NCBI GenBank assembly: GCA_964195945.1
Contig: CAXMRC010000090.1
Span: 48,967-112,966 of the forward strand
Direction: 5' to 3'
DNA: 64,000 nucleotides
DNA from: JAAETI01 sp964195945
Lineage (GTDB): Bacteria > Actinomycetota > Acidimicrobiia > Spongiisociales > UBA5794
The notes under the pieces are model-generated. The model made no database searches. It was not told where the DNA came from and saw only the letters and a list, made by a program, of their open reading frames with translations. Positions within the stretch are counted from its first letter, which is position 1; every line of letters starts with the position of its first letter. The position numbers were made by a program, and so were the translations under genes. This document shows, piece after piece, positions 33,198-40,530 of this stretch.

Positions 33198-33647
33198 CTA
33201 CCCGCAACAGCCTGCCAAGTCATCTTCGCCTAGATCGGGTCCGACTTCGTCGGCCAGAGTGGAGATGATGCCGTGGGTCCAACAGTCGTCGGCTCCCGCT
33301 GCTTCCCGCATGGTCAGCGCAAACACGTAGCCGATCTCTGCTTCGGTTGCTCCGGCCGCCAATGCTCCACTGAAGTGTTTGCGTACGCAAGGCTCTGAGC
33401 GCGCCTTGATCGACAGCGCGAATCGGATGAGCTCATCGGTCTTTGAGTCCACCGTTCTGGCGGCATCGAGCGCCTCGTCCAGGCTGCGGAGCGCCGTCGT
33501 GAAGGGAGCCACGTGGGTCGCCAGGAACCCCTGCCCGCAACCGGCGCCGGCGGCTCCCGCACCCTGATTAGCCGCTGCGGCTGATGTGTCGGTTCCGCAT
33601 CCGGTGGTCGTAAGCGATCCCGATGCCGTTTGGTCCAGTGTCGTCAT
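33198..33647 (-). CDS. Carboxymuconolactone decarboxylase-like (AhpD-fold) protein
   Basis: 149 aa from ATG 33647, which has GGGAG 5 nt upstream; the frame is open far upstream, but only this part resembles a protein family. The AhpD-like core is LRSLDEALDAARTVDSKTDELIRFAL followed by SEPCVRKHFSGALAAGATEAEI. Only one Cys (in EPCVRKH) stands in the usual CxxC region; the protein ends with a GCCG tail and has more Cys near the N-terminus. A peroxidase- or thiol-linked role in arsenic stress is plausible from context only. It is divergent from arsR across a short operator region. Confidence 0.8.
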   Translation of the reverse strand: MTTLDQTASGSLTTTGCGTDTSAAAANQGAGAAGAGCGQGFLATHVAPFTTALRSLDEALDAARTVDSKTDELIRFALSIKARSEPCVRKHFSGALAAGATEAEIGYVFALTMREAAGADDCWTHGIISTLADEVGPDLGEDDLAGCCG

Positions 33648-33684
33648 CGATTCTCCCAGTTGTCTTCGCAGGTCCGTCATTTCG

Positions 33685-33747
33685 ATCGTCATCAATACGA
33701 TAACTATCGAATCGACAAACGTCAATATGTTTCGTATGATCGCTCGC
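33685..33747. promoter_or_regulatory. arsR / arsenic operon divergent regulatory region
   Basis: The 100 bp between the CMD gene and arsR is distinctly AT-rich for this genome. It contains ATCAATACGATAA, ACTATCGAATCGA and GTCAATATGTTTCGTATG, overlapping half-sites of the kind ArsR/SmtB dimers bind. A position-exact operator cannot be fixed by eye. Confidence 0.4.
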
Positions 33748-34056
33748 ATGGAAAACCCGCACTCCGAACAGCTGACGTCGTCGATGCTCAGCGAAGCCGC
33801 CGGCGAAGAACTGGCCGGCGTCCTCAAAGCGCTTGCCCATCCTGTCCGCTTGAAGCTGGTGAACATCATCGGCACTGCCGGCGAGGGATGCGCATGTGAC
33901 TTCCCGGCGGCAGTCGGCAAAACCCAGGCGACCGTTAGCCACCATCTGAAGCAACTCGTGGAGGCCGGCATTCTGCAACGAGAACAGCGAGGCAAGTGGG
34001 CCTGGTTCCAGGTCGACCAAGACCGACTCGCTGAGATCTGCTCGATGATCTGCTGA
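33748..34056 (+). CDS. arsR: ArsR/SmtB-family transcriptional regulator
   Basis: 102 aa from ATG 33748 (in-frame ATGs at 33727 and 33736 are alternatives). Winged-helix features are LKALAHPVRLKLVNIIG and VGKTQATVSHHLKQLVEAGIL. The metal site before the recognition helix reads GEGCACDFP, giving the CxC of classical arsenite-sensing ArsR (usual CVCD), and a second Cys pair lies at the C-terminus (EICSMIC). It should repress both directions until arsenite binds. Its stop overlaps the next gene by one base (TGATG). Confidence 0.93.
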   Translation: MENPHSEQLTSSMLSEAAGEELAGVLKALAHPVRLKLVNIIGTAGEGCACDFPAAVGKTQATVSHHLKQLVEAGILQREQRGKWAWFQVDQDRLAEICSMIC

Positions 34057-35243
34057 TGGGCCACTCGGACCTCGCCGGTATTCGGCCCACCGCCAACGCC
34101 CAATCGATTGACGCTCCCAGCCTGGCCCGCCACTTCGGTGGAGGCGAGGGGTTGTTGCCGTTGTGGATTGCTGAGCCATACCTCACTCTTGCACCGGGAG
34201 TAAACGAAGCGCTCGAGGCCAGAGCCGGTACCGGCTGGCACGGATATGAGACGCGACCCGGCGCACTCAGCGACGCCTTCTGGGCCTGGATGGCGACACG
34301 CCACCAATGGGACCAGGGTGGCCTCCGAACACTGATTAGTCCCAGTGTCGGTACCTCGATTGGTGTGCTGATCGAGCAGCTGACCGAGCCAGGCGAGGGC
34401 GTGATATTGCAGCCGCCGGTGTTCACGGACTTCAAACCGTTGGTTGTTTCCGCCGGTCGAAGCGTGGTCCCGAATCCTCTGCTGATGACCGAGACCGGCT
34501 ACCGGCTGGACCTCGATGACCTTGCCGGCAAGGCCGCGGACCCGGCCACCAGGGCGCTGATCCTGTGCAACCCGCACAACCCGGTCGGACGAGTATGGAC
34601 GAGCGGCGAATTAGCAGACGTTGTGGCGATCTGTGCCCAACACGGGGTCTTTGTGATCGCCGACGAGATCCATGCCGACTTGACCCTGGCATCGCACACC
34701 TTCACACCGCTGGCCACGGTGGCAGTCGGCACGAAGGTCAGATGGGCTGCGCTGCACGGCCCGATCAAAACCTTCGGCCTGGCGGGTGTCTGCGACACCC
34801 TCGTCATCACCGACAACGACCACGTGGTGGAGTTGTTCGAGTCCAAGAGCTCGCGGCTCCACCTCACCCGCAACAACGTTTTCGGTCTGGCGGCCTTCGA
34901 GGCCGCGTATGAGACCGGAGCAGCATGGGTCGACGAACTCCTCCAGCTCGTAGAATCCAACGCGTCATTGCTGGCAGACCAACTCCCGGACGAGGTCGAC
35001 CTCATCGACCTTCAGGGCACGTATCTAGCCTGGCTCGATTTCCGACAACTCAACATGGATGTTCCTGAGCTGGCATTCTGGCTGGCAGAGTCCGCCCGCC
35101 TCGCGTTGAGCCCCGGCCACTGGTTCGGAAGGCAGGGCGCCGGCTTCGCCCGCATGACCATCGCCGCGCCCACCGAACAGATCGAACAGGCCATCACCCG
35201 CCTCCACGACGCCATTGCCAGAATCCCCGCGCGCCGATCATGA
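34056..35243 (+). CDS. MalY/PatB-family PLP C-S lyase or aminotransferase
   Basis: 395 aa fold-type I PLP enzyme of the MalY/PatB group. The N-terminal LPLWIAEPYLTLAPGV and GWHGYETRPG, then SPSVGTSIGVLIEQLTEPGEGV, CNPHNPVGRVW (171-181), IADEIHADL (201-209) and the PLP-binding HGPIKTFGLAGV with Lys238 match. PatB enzymes cleave cystathionine or other C-S bonds, or act as aminotransferases. Translationally coupled to arsR, it may supply cysteine or thiols during arsenic stress (inference). The 3' end runs into the truncated integrase. Confidence 0.85.
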   Translation: MGHSDLAGIRPTANAQSIDAPSLARHFGGGEGLLPLWIAEPYLTLAPGVNEALEARAGTGWHGYETRPGALSDAFWAWMATRHQWDQGGLRTLISPSVGTSIGVLIEQLTEPGEGVILQPPVFTDFKPLVVSAGRSVVPNPLLMTETGYRLDLDDLAGKAADPATRALILCNPHNPVGRVWTSGELADVVAICAQHGVFVIADEIHADLTLASHTFTPLATVAVGTKVRWAALHGPIKTFGLAGVCDTLVITDNDHVVELFESKSSRLHLTRNNVFGLAAFEAAYETGAAWVDELLQLVESNASLLADQLPDEVDLIDLQGTYLAWLDFRQLNMDVPELAFWLAESARLALSPGHWFGRQGAGFARMTIAAPTEQIEQAITRLHDAIARIPARRS

Positions 35244-35246
35244 GCT

Positions 35247-35787
35247 CGGAAGTTGTCGATCTCCTCTCGCCGCATTGCGCGTCGGTGACCTGAACCTCCT
35301 TCGACGTCGACTTACGATTTCGCGAAGTCTCAGCGAGGTCCGGGGTGAGATCAAGGAGACGGAGCCAAATACGGCAGCCTCTCGGCGAACAGTTGCCCTG
35401 CAGGCCTCACTTGCAGGCGACCTAGCTCGGCACCTGGCTGACGCGACCCACGAAACCACAGATCGTGTGTTCACGTCACCACAAGGCGGACCTTTGCGTC
35501 GTCGCAGCTTCCGGCAGCGGTTCTGGATTCCCGCGGTCAAGGCCTCAGTCGGCGAGCCATGCCGGTTTCACGACCTGAGACATACTCACGCGACTCTCCT
35601 AATCATGGCCAATACCCACCCAAAGGTGCTCCAATCGCGGCTCGGTCACAGCTCGATCACGACCACGCTCGACATCTATGGGCACCTCTATGAGCCGCTA
35701 GACGAAGAAGCTGCGGACCGGCTCGAGGAGCTGTTCGTTGGCGCGATCGCGCACGAAACGCGCACGGAGCGCGCATCCGGCAGTTGA
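35247..35787 (+). pseudogene. Tyrosine integrase, C-terminal catalytic part only
   Basis: Starting in the middle of the family (SPLAALRVGDLN, then LTISRSLSEVRGEIKETEPNTAA-type text) about 170 codons follow the catalytic domain of phage-type integrases: VFTSPQGGPLRRRSF, FHDLRHTHATLL (HxxR), QSRLGHSSITTTLDIYGHLY (His and the nucleophilic Tyr). The arm-binding and core-binding domains and the first catalytic Arg are absent. No start codon is suitable except one inside the MalY-like gene. The stop lies 54 bp before attachment copy C, so this was the integrase of the arsenic island. Confidence 0.88.
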
Positions 35788-35807
35788 CCGCACAAACCCC
35801 TGCACGC

Positions 35808-35837
35808 CAGAAACCCAAGCGTTGCTTGGGTTTCTGC
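35808..35837 (+). terminator. Stem-loop between integrase and attachment copy C
   Basis: CAGAAACCCAAGC and GCTTGGGTTTCTG form a 13-bp perfect stem with a GTT loop area. It is placed to end the integrase transcript, or the tRNA transcript on the other strand. A degenerate version precedes copy E. Confidence 0.65.
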
Positions 35838-35840
35838 CTG

Positions 35841-35887
35841 GTGGAGGTGAGGGGATTTGAACCCCTGACCCCTACGTTGCGAACGTA
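35841..35887 (-). repeat. tRNA-Ala 3'-half attachment-site copy C
   Basis: 47 bp identical to the 3' half of the intact tRNA-Ala(CGC), from GTGGAGGTGAGGGG through the T arm to the anticodon loop and GAACGTA. The preceding TG also matches the encoded CCA. The non-coding stretch to 36119 contains a CCCTTGTG/CACAAGG stem, but no gene. Confidence 0.93.
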
Positions 35888-36119
35888 TCCGAAGGGTCCG
35901 AATAACCCTTGTGACACAAGGCATTCCCGGCTGGGTATCTTGCCGCGCAACAGGTTTCCTCCAGCAAACCTTGATGAGGTCTTGAATGTGGTTGACGTGG
36001 AAGTACAAGCCCCGGTGGCCCACATGTGGCCAAAGACCTGCGTTGGCGAAGGCGGTGACGGGGCCAATTCTGGTGCCTCGCCGTACATCGGCCAAAGGCA
36101 GGACCTGTGCCAGCGGGGC

Positions 36120-38408
36120 CTATTGCGTTAGAAGGATTGGAGGGTCATGGGCGCGCACCTTGGAAGCGTCTCCCGTGTACTTCTCAACCTCGACCAGACA
36201 CGATGTTGAAGGGCCCTGCGCCATCGATGACGTACCACGATCATGGGTCAGCACGTTCGGATTGCCACTCCGGCAAATGCCTCCCGGCTCGATCGGGTCC
36301 CACCAAGCGCCCGTTGGAAGTTGGACCACGCCATCGACCAGGTCGTGCCGAACAGCAACAGCCGCCAAGCAGGCTCCGCGATCATTGAACACCCGCACCA
36401 GGTCGCCCGGCGCAAGATTCCGAGCCGATGCGTCTCTCGGAGTGAGCCCGATTTGCTCCCTGCCATCAACCTTGCCGTTGATGCTCGTTTCGCCTTGGTC
36501 CCACTGTGAGTGGAGACGTGTCTTGGGTTGGTTCGAGATGAGGGTGAGGGGGTACTCGGCAGCGTTTCCATGCCACTCACCAGGCTCGATCCACGTTGGA
36601 TGGCCCGGGCAATCCACGTAACCGAACGATGCGACCGTTTCCGAGAACAGTTCGATGCGCCCCGATGGCGTGGCCAGGGCTGCTCCGATCGGATCGGCTC
36701 GGAATGACACCAGCGGCGACTTTGCAGGAAGGATCCACTCTTCTGGAATATGGAAGTAGCCCGTATCCCTCAACTCATCGAGATCGGGATAGTCGCTGTG
36801 ATTGAAATGGAAGCTTGCGTAGATGTGCTCGATCCATTCATCTGACGTGCGCCCCTCACTGAATCGCTCGCCGACCCCGAGCCGTGCGGCAAGGTCTGAG
36901 AATATGTCGTAGTCGTTCCTAGCCTGCCCGACAGGCTCAATGACCTTGTCCATCCAGAACAGAAAGTCATCCATCCCGCTGCCCCCGATGTCGTTGCGTT
37001 CGAGGGTCGTCGTCGCGGGAAACACAATGTCGGAGTGGCGGGCAAGGGCGTTCCAGAAAGGCTCATGGACAACAACGGTGTCTGGTTTGCGCCAGGCGTT
37101 AGCCAGTCGGTTGAGGTCCTGATGGTGGTGGAACGGATTGCCTCCAGCCCAATACACGAGGTGGATATCGGGATACGTCAACCGCTTCCCGTTGTAGTCG
37201 TACTCCTCCCCTGCAGACAGGAGCATGTCTGCGATCCTGGCCACAGGGATGTAATCGGTGACATCATTCTTACCCTGGGCCAAGCGGGGCAATTCGTGAT
37301 ATCCAACCCCGTTCCCCGTATAGCCAACAGCTCCATAGCCAAAGCCGACGCCACCGCCGGGAAGGCCTATCTGTCCGAGCATCGCCGCAAGAGACGAGGC
37401 CATCCAATAGGTTTGTTCCCCGTGGTCGGTTCTCTGCATTGACCAACTAGCCGTGATCAGAGTTCTCCTTCGTGCCATCTCTGAGGCCAGGGATCGGATC
37501 CGACCGGGGTCGACAGACGAGATCGAACCTGCCCACTCTGCGGTCTTCGGGACACCGTCGGATTCACCGAGTAGATAGGAACGAAGCGTTTCCCAACCGG
37601 TGCAGTAGGTGTTGAGGAATGCCTCATCATGATCGTTGGCGACGAGCAGACTGTGAGCCATTCCAAGCATGGCCGCGGTGTCTGTTGACGGTCTGATCGG
37701 AATCCACTCTGCATCCACCGAGTCGATCATGTCCTCGCTCAGCGGCGATAGGTTGACGAATCTCACGCCACGGTCGCGACACCTCTCGAGGCGGCTCGGG
37801 AGCATGTGCCTACCCTGGCCTCCGTACATCACTTGGCTGTTTTTGATCGCCATGCCGCCGAAGCTCACGACGAGTTCGGAGTGGGCCGCAATGTCTGAGA
37901 AGTGAGGTTGTCCGACATCGACCATGTCGTCGAACGAAAACCCGAAGATGTGCGGGATCATGACGTGAGCGGTAGCGATCGAGTAGTCATCGACCTGATC
38001 TACGAAGCCACCGATCGATCCTAGAAAGCGATGAATCTGGCTGAGCGCGTGGTGGAATCTCCCAGCGCTGGCCCACCCATAGCTGCCTCCGAATATGGCT
38101 TCGTTGCCGTACTCGGACCGGACCCGGTCGATCTCGGATGCCAACATCTCGATGGCAACATCCCATTCGACCTCAACGAACGGCTCATGGCCGCGACGGT
38201 CGGTGTTGGACCCCGGACCATTGCGATACCAACTCTCGCGAATCGCAGGTCGCATCACGCGGCTCTTCCGAACCGCCTTCAACGACTGCCCAATCGGCGA
38301 CGGGTCAGGGTCCTTCGCAAAAGGATGAACGGCGGTTATGTCGTGGCCATCGGTTTCAATCTCGTACGCACCCCAGTTGGTCAACGTCAGATGTCGTTCA
38401 GTCGCCAT
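36120..38408 (-). CDS. Molybdopterin oxidoreductase, Ser-type (BisC/TorZ-like)
   Basis: 762 aa from ATG 38408, which follows GGGAG. It belongs to the DMSO-reductase family type III: no N-terminal Fe-S cysteines, and GSYGWASAGRFHHA around Ser124, the expected molybdenum ligand. Further cofactor contacts are VSFGGMAIKNSQ, YWAGGNPFHHHQDLNRL, VFPATTTLERNDIGGSG and the C-terminal SNQPKTRLHSQWDQGETS with PGDLVRVFNDRG. No Tat signal is present, so it is probably cytoplasmic like biotin sulfoxide reductase. It probably reduces an S- or N-oxide. It is alone between copies C and D; moaB, moaC and moeA lie 15 kb to the right. Confidence 0.9.
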   Translation of the reverse strand: MATERHLTLTNWGAYEIETDGHDITAVHPFAKDPDPSPIGQSLKAVRKSRVMRPAIRESWYRNGPGSNTDRRGHEPFVEVEWDVAIEMLASEIDRVRSEYGNEAIFGGSYGWASAGRFHHALSQIHRFLGSIGGFVDQVDDYSIATAHVMIPHIFGFSFDDMVDVGQPHFSDIAAHSELVVSFGGMAIKNSQVMYGGQGRHMLPSRLERCRDRGVRFVNLSPLSEDMIDSVDAEWIPIRPSTDTAAMLGMAHSLLVANDHDEAFLNTYCTGWETLRSYLLGESDGVPKTAEWAGSISSVDPGRIRSLASEMARRRTLITASWSMQRTDHGEQTYWMASSLAAMLGQIGLPGGGVGFGYGAVGYTGNGVGYHELPRLAQGKNDVTDYIPVARIADMLLSAGEEYDYNGKRLTYPDIHLVYWAGGNPFHHHQDLNRLANAWRKPDTVVVHEPFWNALARHSDIVFPATTTLERNDIGGSGMDDFLFWMDKVIEPVGQARNDYDIFSDLAARLGVGERFSEGRTSDEWIEHIYASFHFNHSDYPDLDELRDTGYFHIPEEWILPAKSPLVSFRADPIGAALATPSGRIELFSETVASFGYVDCPGHPTWIEPGEWHGNAAEYPLTLISNQPKTRLHSQWDQGETSINGKVDGREQIGLTPRDASARNLAPGDLVRVFNDRGACLAAVAVRHDLVDGVVQLPTGAWWDPIEPGGICRSGNPNVLTHDRGTSSMAQGPSTSCLVEVEKYTGDASKVRAHDPPILLTQ

Positions 38409-38624
38409 TCCGCTCCCTCTTACATCAATGGCTTGCTCCAGTCCCTGCCCCGTCAGGTAACCCAAACGAACGCACTCCTGTGAGTACCCACGGAGCCTAC
38501 CTGTAGATAGAAACTGTTGGTTGGTGAGCGGTCGCTGTCCGAACTGAAACACCTCACGTGAGGATTGCCGGTTCACTGCGCCGCAACTCGGAAGCGAAGT
38601 AGACCGTCGCTAAAGGCGAACCTG

Positions 38625-38671
38625 GTGGAGGTGAGGGGATTTGAACCCCTGACCCCTACGTTGCGAACGTA
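38625..38671 (-). repeat. tRNA-Ala 3'-half attachment-site copy D
   Basis: 47 bp identical to copy C and to the intact gene. The left flank (GACCGTCGC-TAAAGGCGA region, 38601-38620) matches the flank immediately beyond the intact tRNA at 51381-51397. The right flank (38719-38768, with CCAGCGGGTT and TTCACACCGTATT) matches the right flank of copy A. No gene is evident in 38672-39021. Confidence 0.93.
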
Positions 38672-39021
38672 TCCAAACATGTTCGGGAGCCCTTGGTACA
38701 TAAGGGTTTCATAGCCGAGACACTTGTGCCCCAGCGGGTTGTATTCGCTACGCCTTCACACCGTATTCATGGCGCCTGTCATGAAAGTACGATCTGCCAT
38801 GGCCAAACCGTGGCCAAGGATGAGGCGCGGTATTCGAGGATCCACGACCTCCACCGAACCGATTTCCGTCTTCGGGAAGCGTGGTCGCCGTCAGGCTGAA
38901 ACCTCGTACAGACAGTCACCGGACGGGCGCGCAACAGCGGGTTGCACAGTGCGCCAAGCATTCGCTTGTGCGTCTGAACGAAGTTCGGTGAGCCAAGACT
39001 CCCGCCTGTCGAGGCGCCATC

Positions 39022-39825
39022 TCAGTCGAGATCGCTAATAATGCCGTTGACCGCTTCGACCATGAACCTGGTGGCGGCGCATGGACCGGCGCTGGAGGCA
39101 CCACCGTGGAGGTAGAAGTCGGCGACGTCCGCGGAACCGGTAGTCGCCAGGAACTCAGGGAGGATTTGATCCTTGAGGTAGTGCGCCTTGGACCATATTC
39201 CCTCAGGAAGCCACCAGATGGGACCTTCAATCATCGGACCTTCCGTGTCCACCCGCTCGGTCCATCCCGTCCTTGTCCACTTCAAGCCTGCATCTTCCAA
39301 CGCGGCCTCCGAGTATGCGCGAATGTCGGCCAGGTCGCTCTTAACGTCTACGACTGCGCTCGCAACGGGTTCCTCTCTGGACCATCCGGCATCGTTCGGT
39401 GCAGCAGCCCATGCAGCCTCGGCGAGTATGTTCATGTCCTGAACGAGTGTCGTCATCCTGGTGTGAATCCCGACGACCCACAGGGGAACCGGTACATCGG
39501 TCTCGGATGGCAGCGCCCGCGGCTCAGGACACCTCTTCACGCCTGCAATGACCTTGTCATCGTCGGAGGGAACGTCGACCGCGGTTGTTGTTATTGGTTT
39601 TGGTGTTGCTGTCGTCGTCGGAGATGCGATCGATGTCGTCGTTGCGGCAGCTGATGTGGTCGTCGTCAGGTCGGCGCGAAATCCGTCATCAGGAACTTCC
39701 GTCTGCGTTGTCGTCGGCTGGACGGTGGCGGAAATCGGGGCCTCTTCCAGGTCGGCAGGCAACGCTTGGGAACAGGCACCCACTATCACAGCGAACACCA
39801 GAGCTGGGTTGAGAATTCGACGCAT
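39022..39825 (-). CDS. Secreted lipoprotein with Thr-rich linker, function unknown
   Basis: 267 aa. The signal ends VFAVIVGACS, giving a lipobox with Cys near residue 18. A low-complexity Thr/Ala/Pro linker runs to about residue 85. The folded part (90-267) contains only scattered Cys and Trp and no family I know. It lies 76 bp downstream of the broken repeat protein of the ECF unit on the same strand and may belong to that envelope-stress-like module. Confidence 0.65.
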   Translation of the reverse strand: MRRILNPALVFAVIVGACSQALPADLEEAPISATVQPTTTQTEVPDDGFRADLTTTTSAAATTTSIASPTTTATPKPITTTAVDVPSDDDKVIAGVKRCPEPRALPSETDVPVPLWVVGIHTRMTTLVQDMNILAEAAWAAAPNDAGWSREEPVASAVVDVKSDLADIRAYSEAALEDAGLKWTRTGWTERVDTEGPMIEGPIWWLPEGIWSKAHYLKDQILPEFLATTGSADVADFYLHGGASSAGPCAATRFMVEAVNGIISDLD

Positions 39826-39900
39826 GATGGTCTCCTCGTTGAGGGTTCACAATCAGAGACCAACGACTGGCTGTCTTGTATGACACCAACGGGCCAGGTC

Positions 39901-40530
39901 TTACCCGAGCGGCGCCCACGTCCAGACACCTGCGAGATCGGGCCTGAAGGTGTCGCTGCGGCCATCGGCGATGATGACGATTCCACTTCCGTACGATGCC
40001 ATTACATCGATCTCGTTGGGGAAGCGATCGTCGTCGAACTCCGTCGCGATCCATTCGAGTCCGTCCTGCGAAACCCACACGAACCGCAAATCCTCACCGG
40101 TCTCGTATCGATCGAAGACGACGGCTGCGCTCACCAATCCGTCCTTGGTAGCAACGATCGGGCCCCCGGGCGCGCTTCGGATGTCCTCCAGCGGATGGGT
40201 GTCCCAGGTGAGTCCGTCGGCCGAAGTCCACACCCGGTCTACACATGTGTGCACGTCTTCACAGACTTCGCCGACCAAGACGGCACCATCCTCCCACGAG
40301 AAACCTCCGAAGGAGCTCATCAGGCCGAAGTCATCAGTCGCATAAGATGCTGCCCAGGTGAATCCGTCGTCGGAGATCCAGAGGTTGCGCGAGCATGACG
40401 CCCAGTGCTCGCCGTGCATCGAAAGGTCCCCGAAGTATGTTGATTGGTTACGGACTTCATCCCCGAGGAGGAACTGGACTTCTTCTTTGGTCAGGGGTCC
40501 GCATACATTGGATGAGGCCAACGACGCGGC
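39901..40530 (-). pseudogene. Frame-shifted 3' part of the ECF-linked repeat protein
   Basis: About 205 codons in a frame different from the preceding gene continue its theme. NLWISDDGFTWAAS, RVWTSADGLTWDT and FVWVSQDGLEWIAT are the same W-x-S-x-D-G-x-x-W repeats as AVWTSPDGVTWLQT upstream. The frame change falls near 40498-40515, around CAATGTATGCGG, with no long homopolymer. Either a single-base change split a protein of about 880 aa, or the assembly has an error. Without its upstream part this piece has no plausible start before MHGEHW. Confidence 0.75.

Noticed and set aside
33648..34577. Long upstream extension of the AhpD-like frame on the minus strand
   Set aside because: It overlaps arsR and the MalY-like gene antisense; only 33198-33647 resembles a protein family and has a ribosome site.
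36120..38408. The Ser-type molybdoenzyme as the missing catalytic subunit of the 43.8-49 kb operon
   Set aside because: It lies in a different island, lacks a Tat signal and Fe-S cluster, and belongs to type III rather than type II of the DMSO-reductase family.
40498..40515. Programmed ribosomal frameshift in the repeat protein
   Set aside because: No slippery heptamer or downstream structure is apparent; mutation or sequencing error is simpler.
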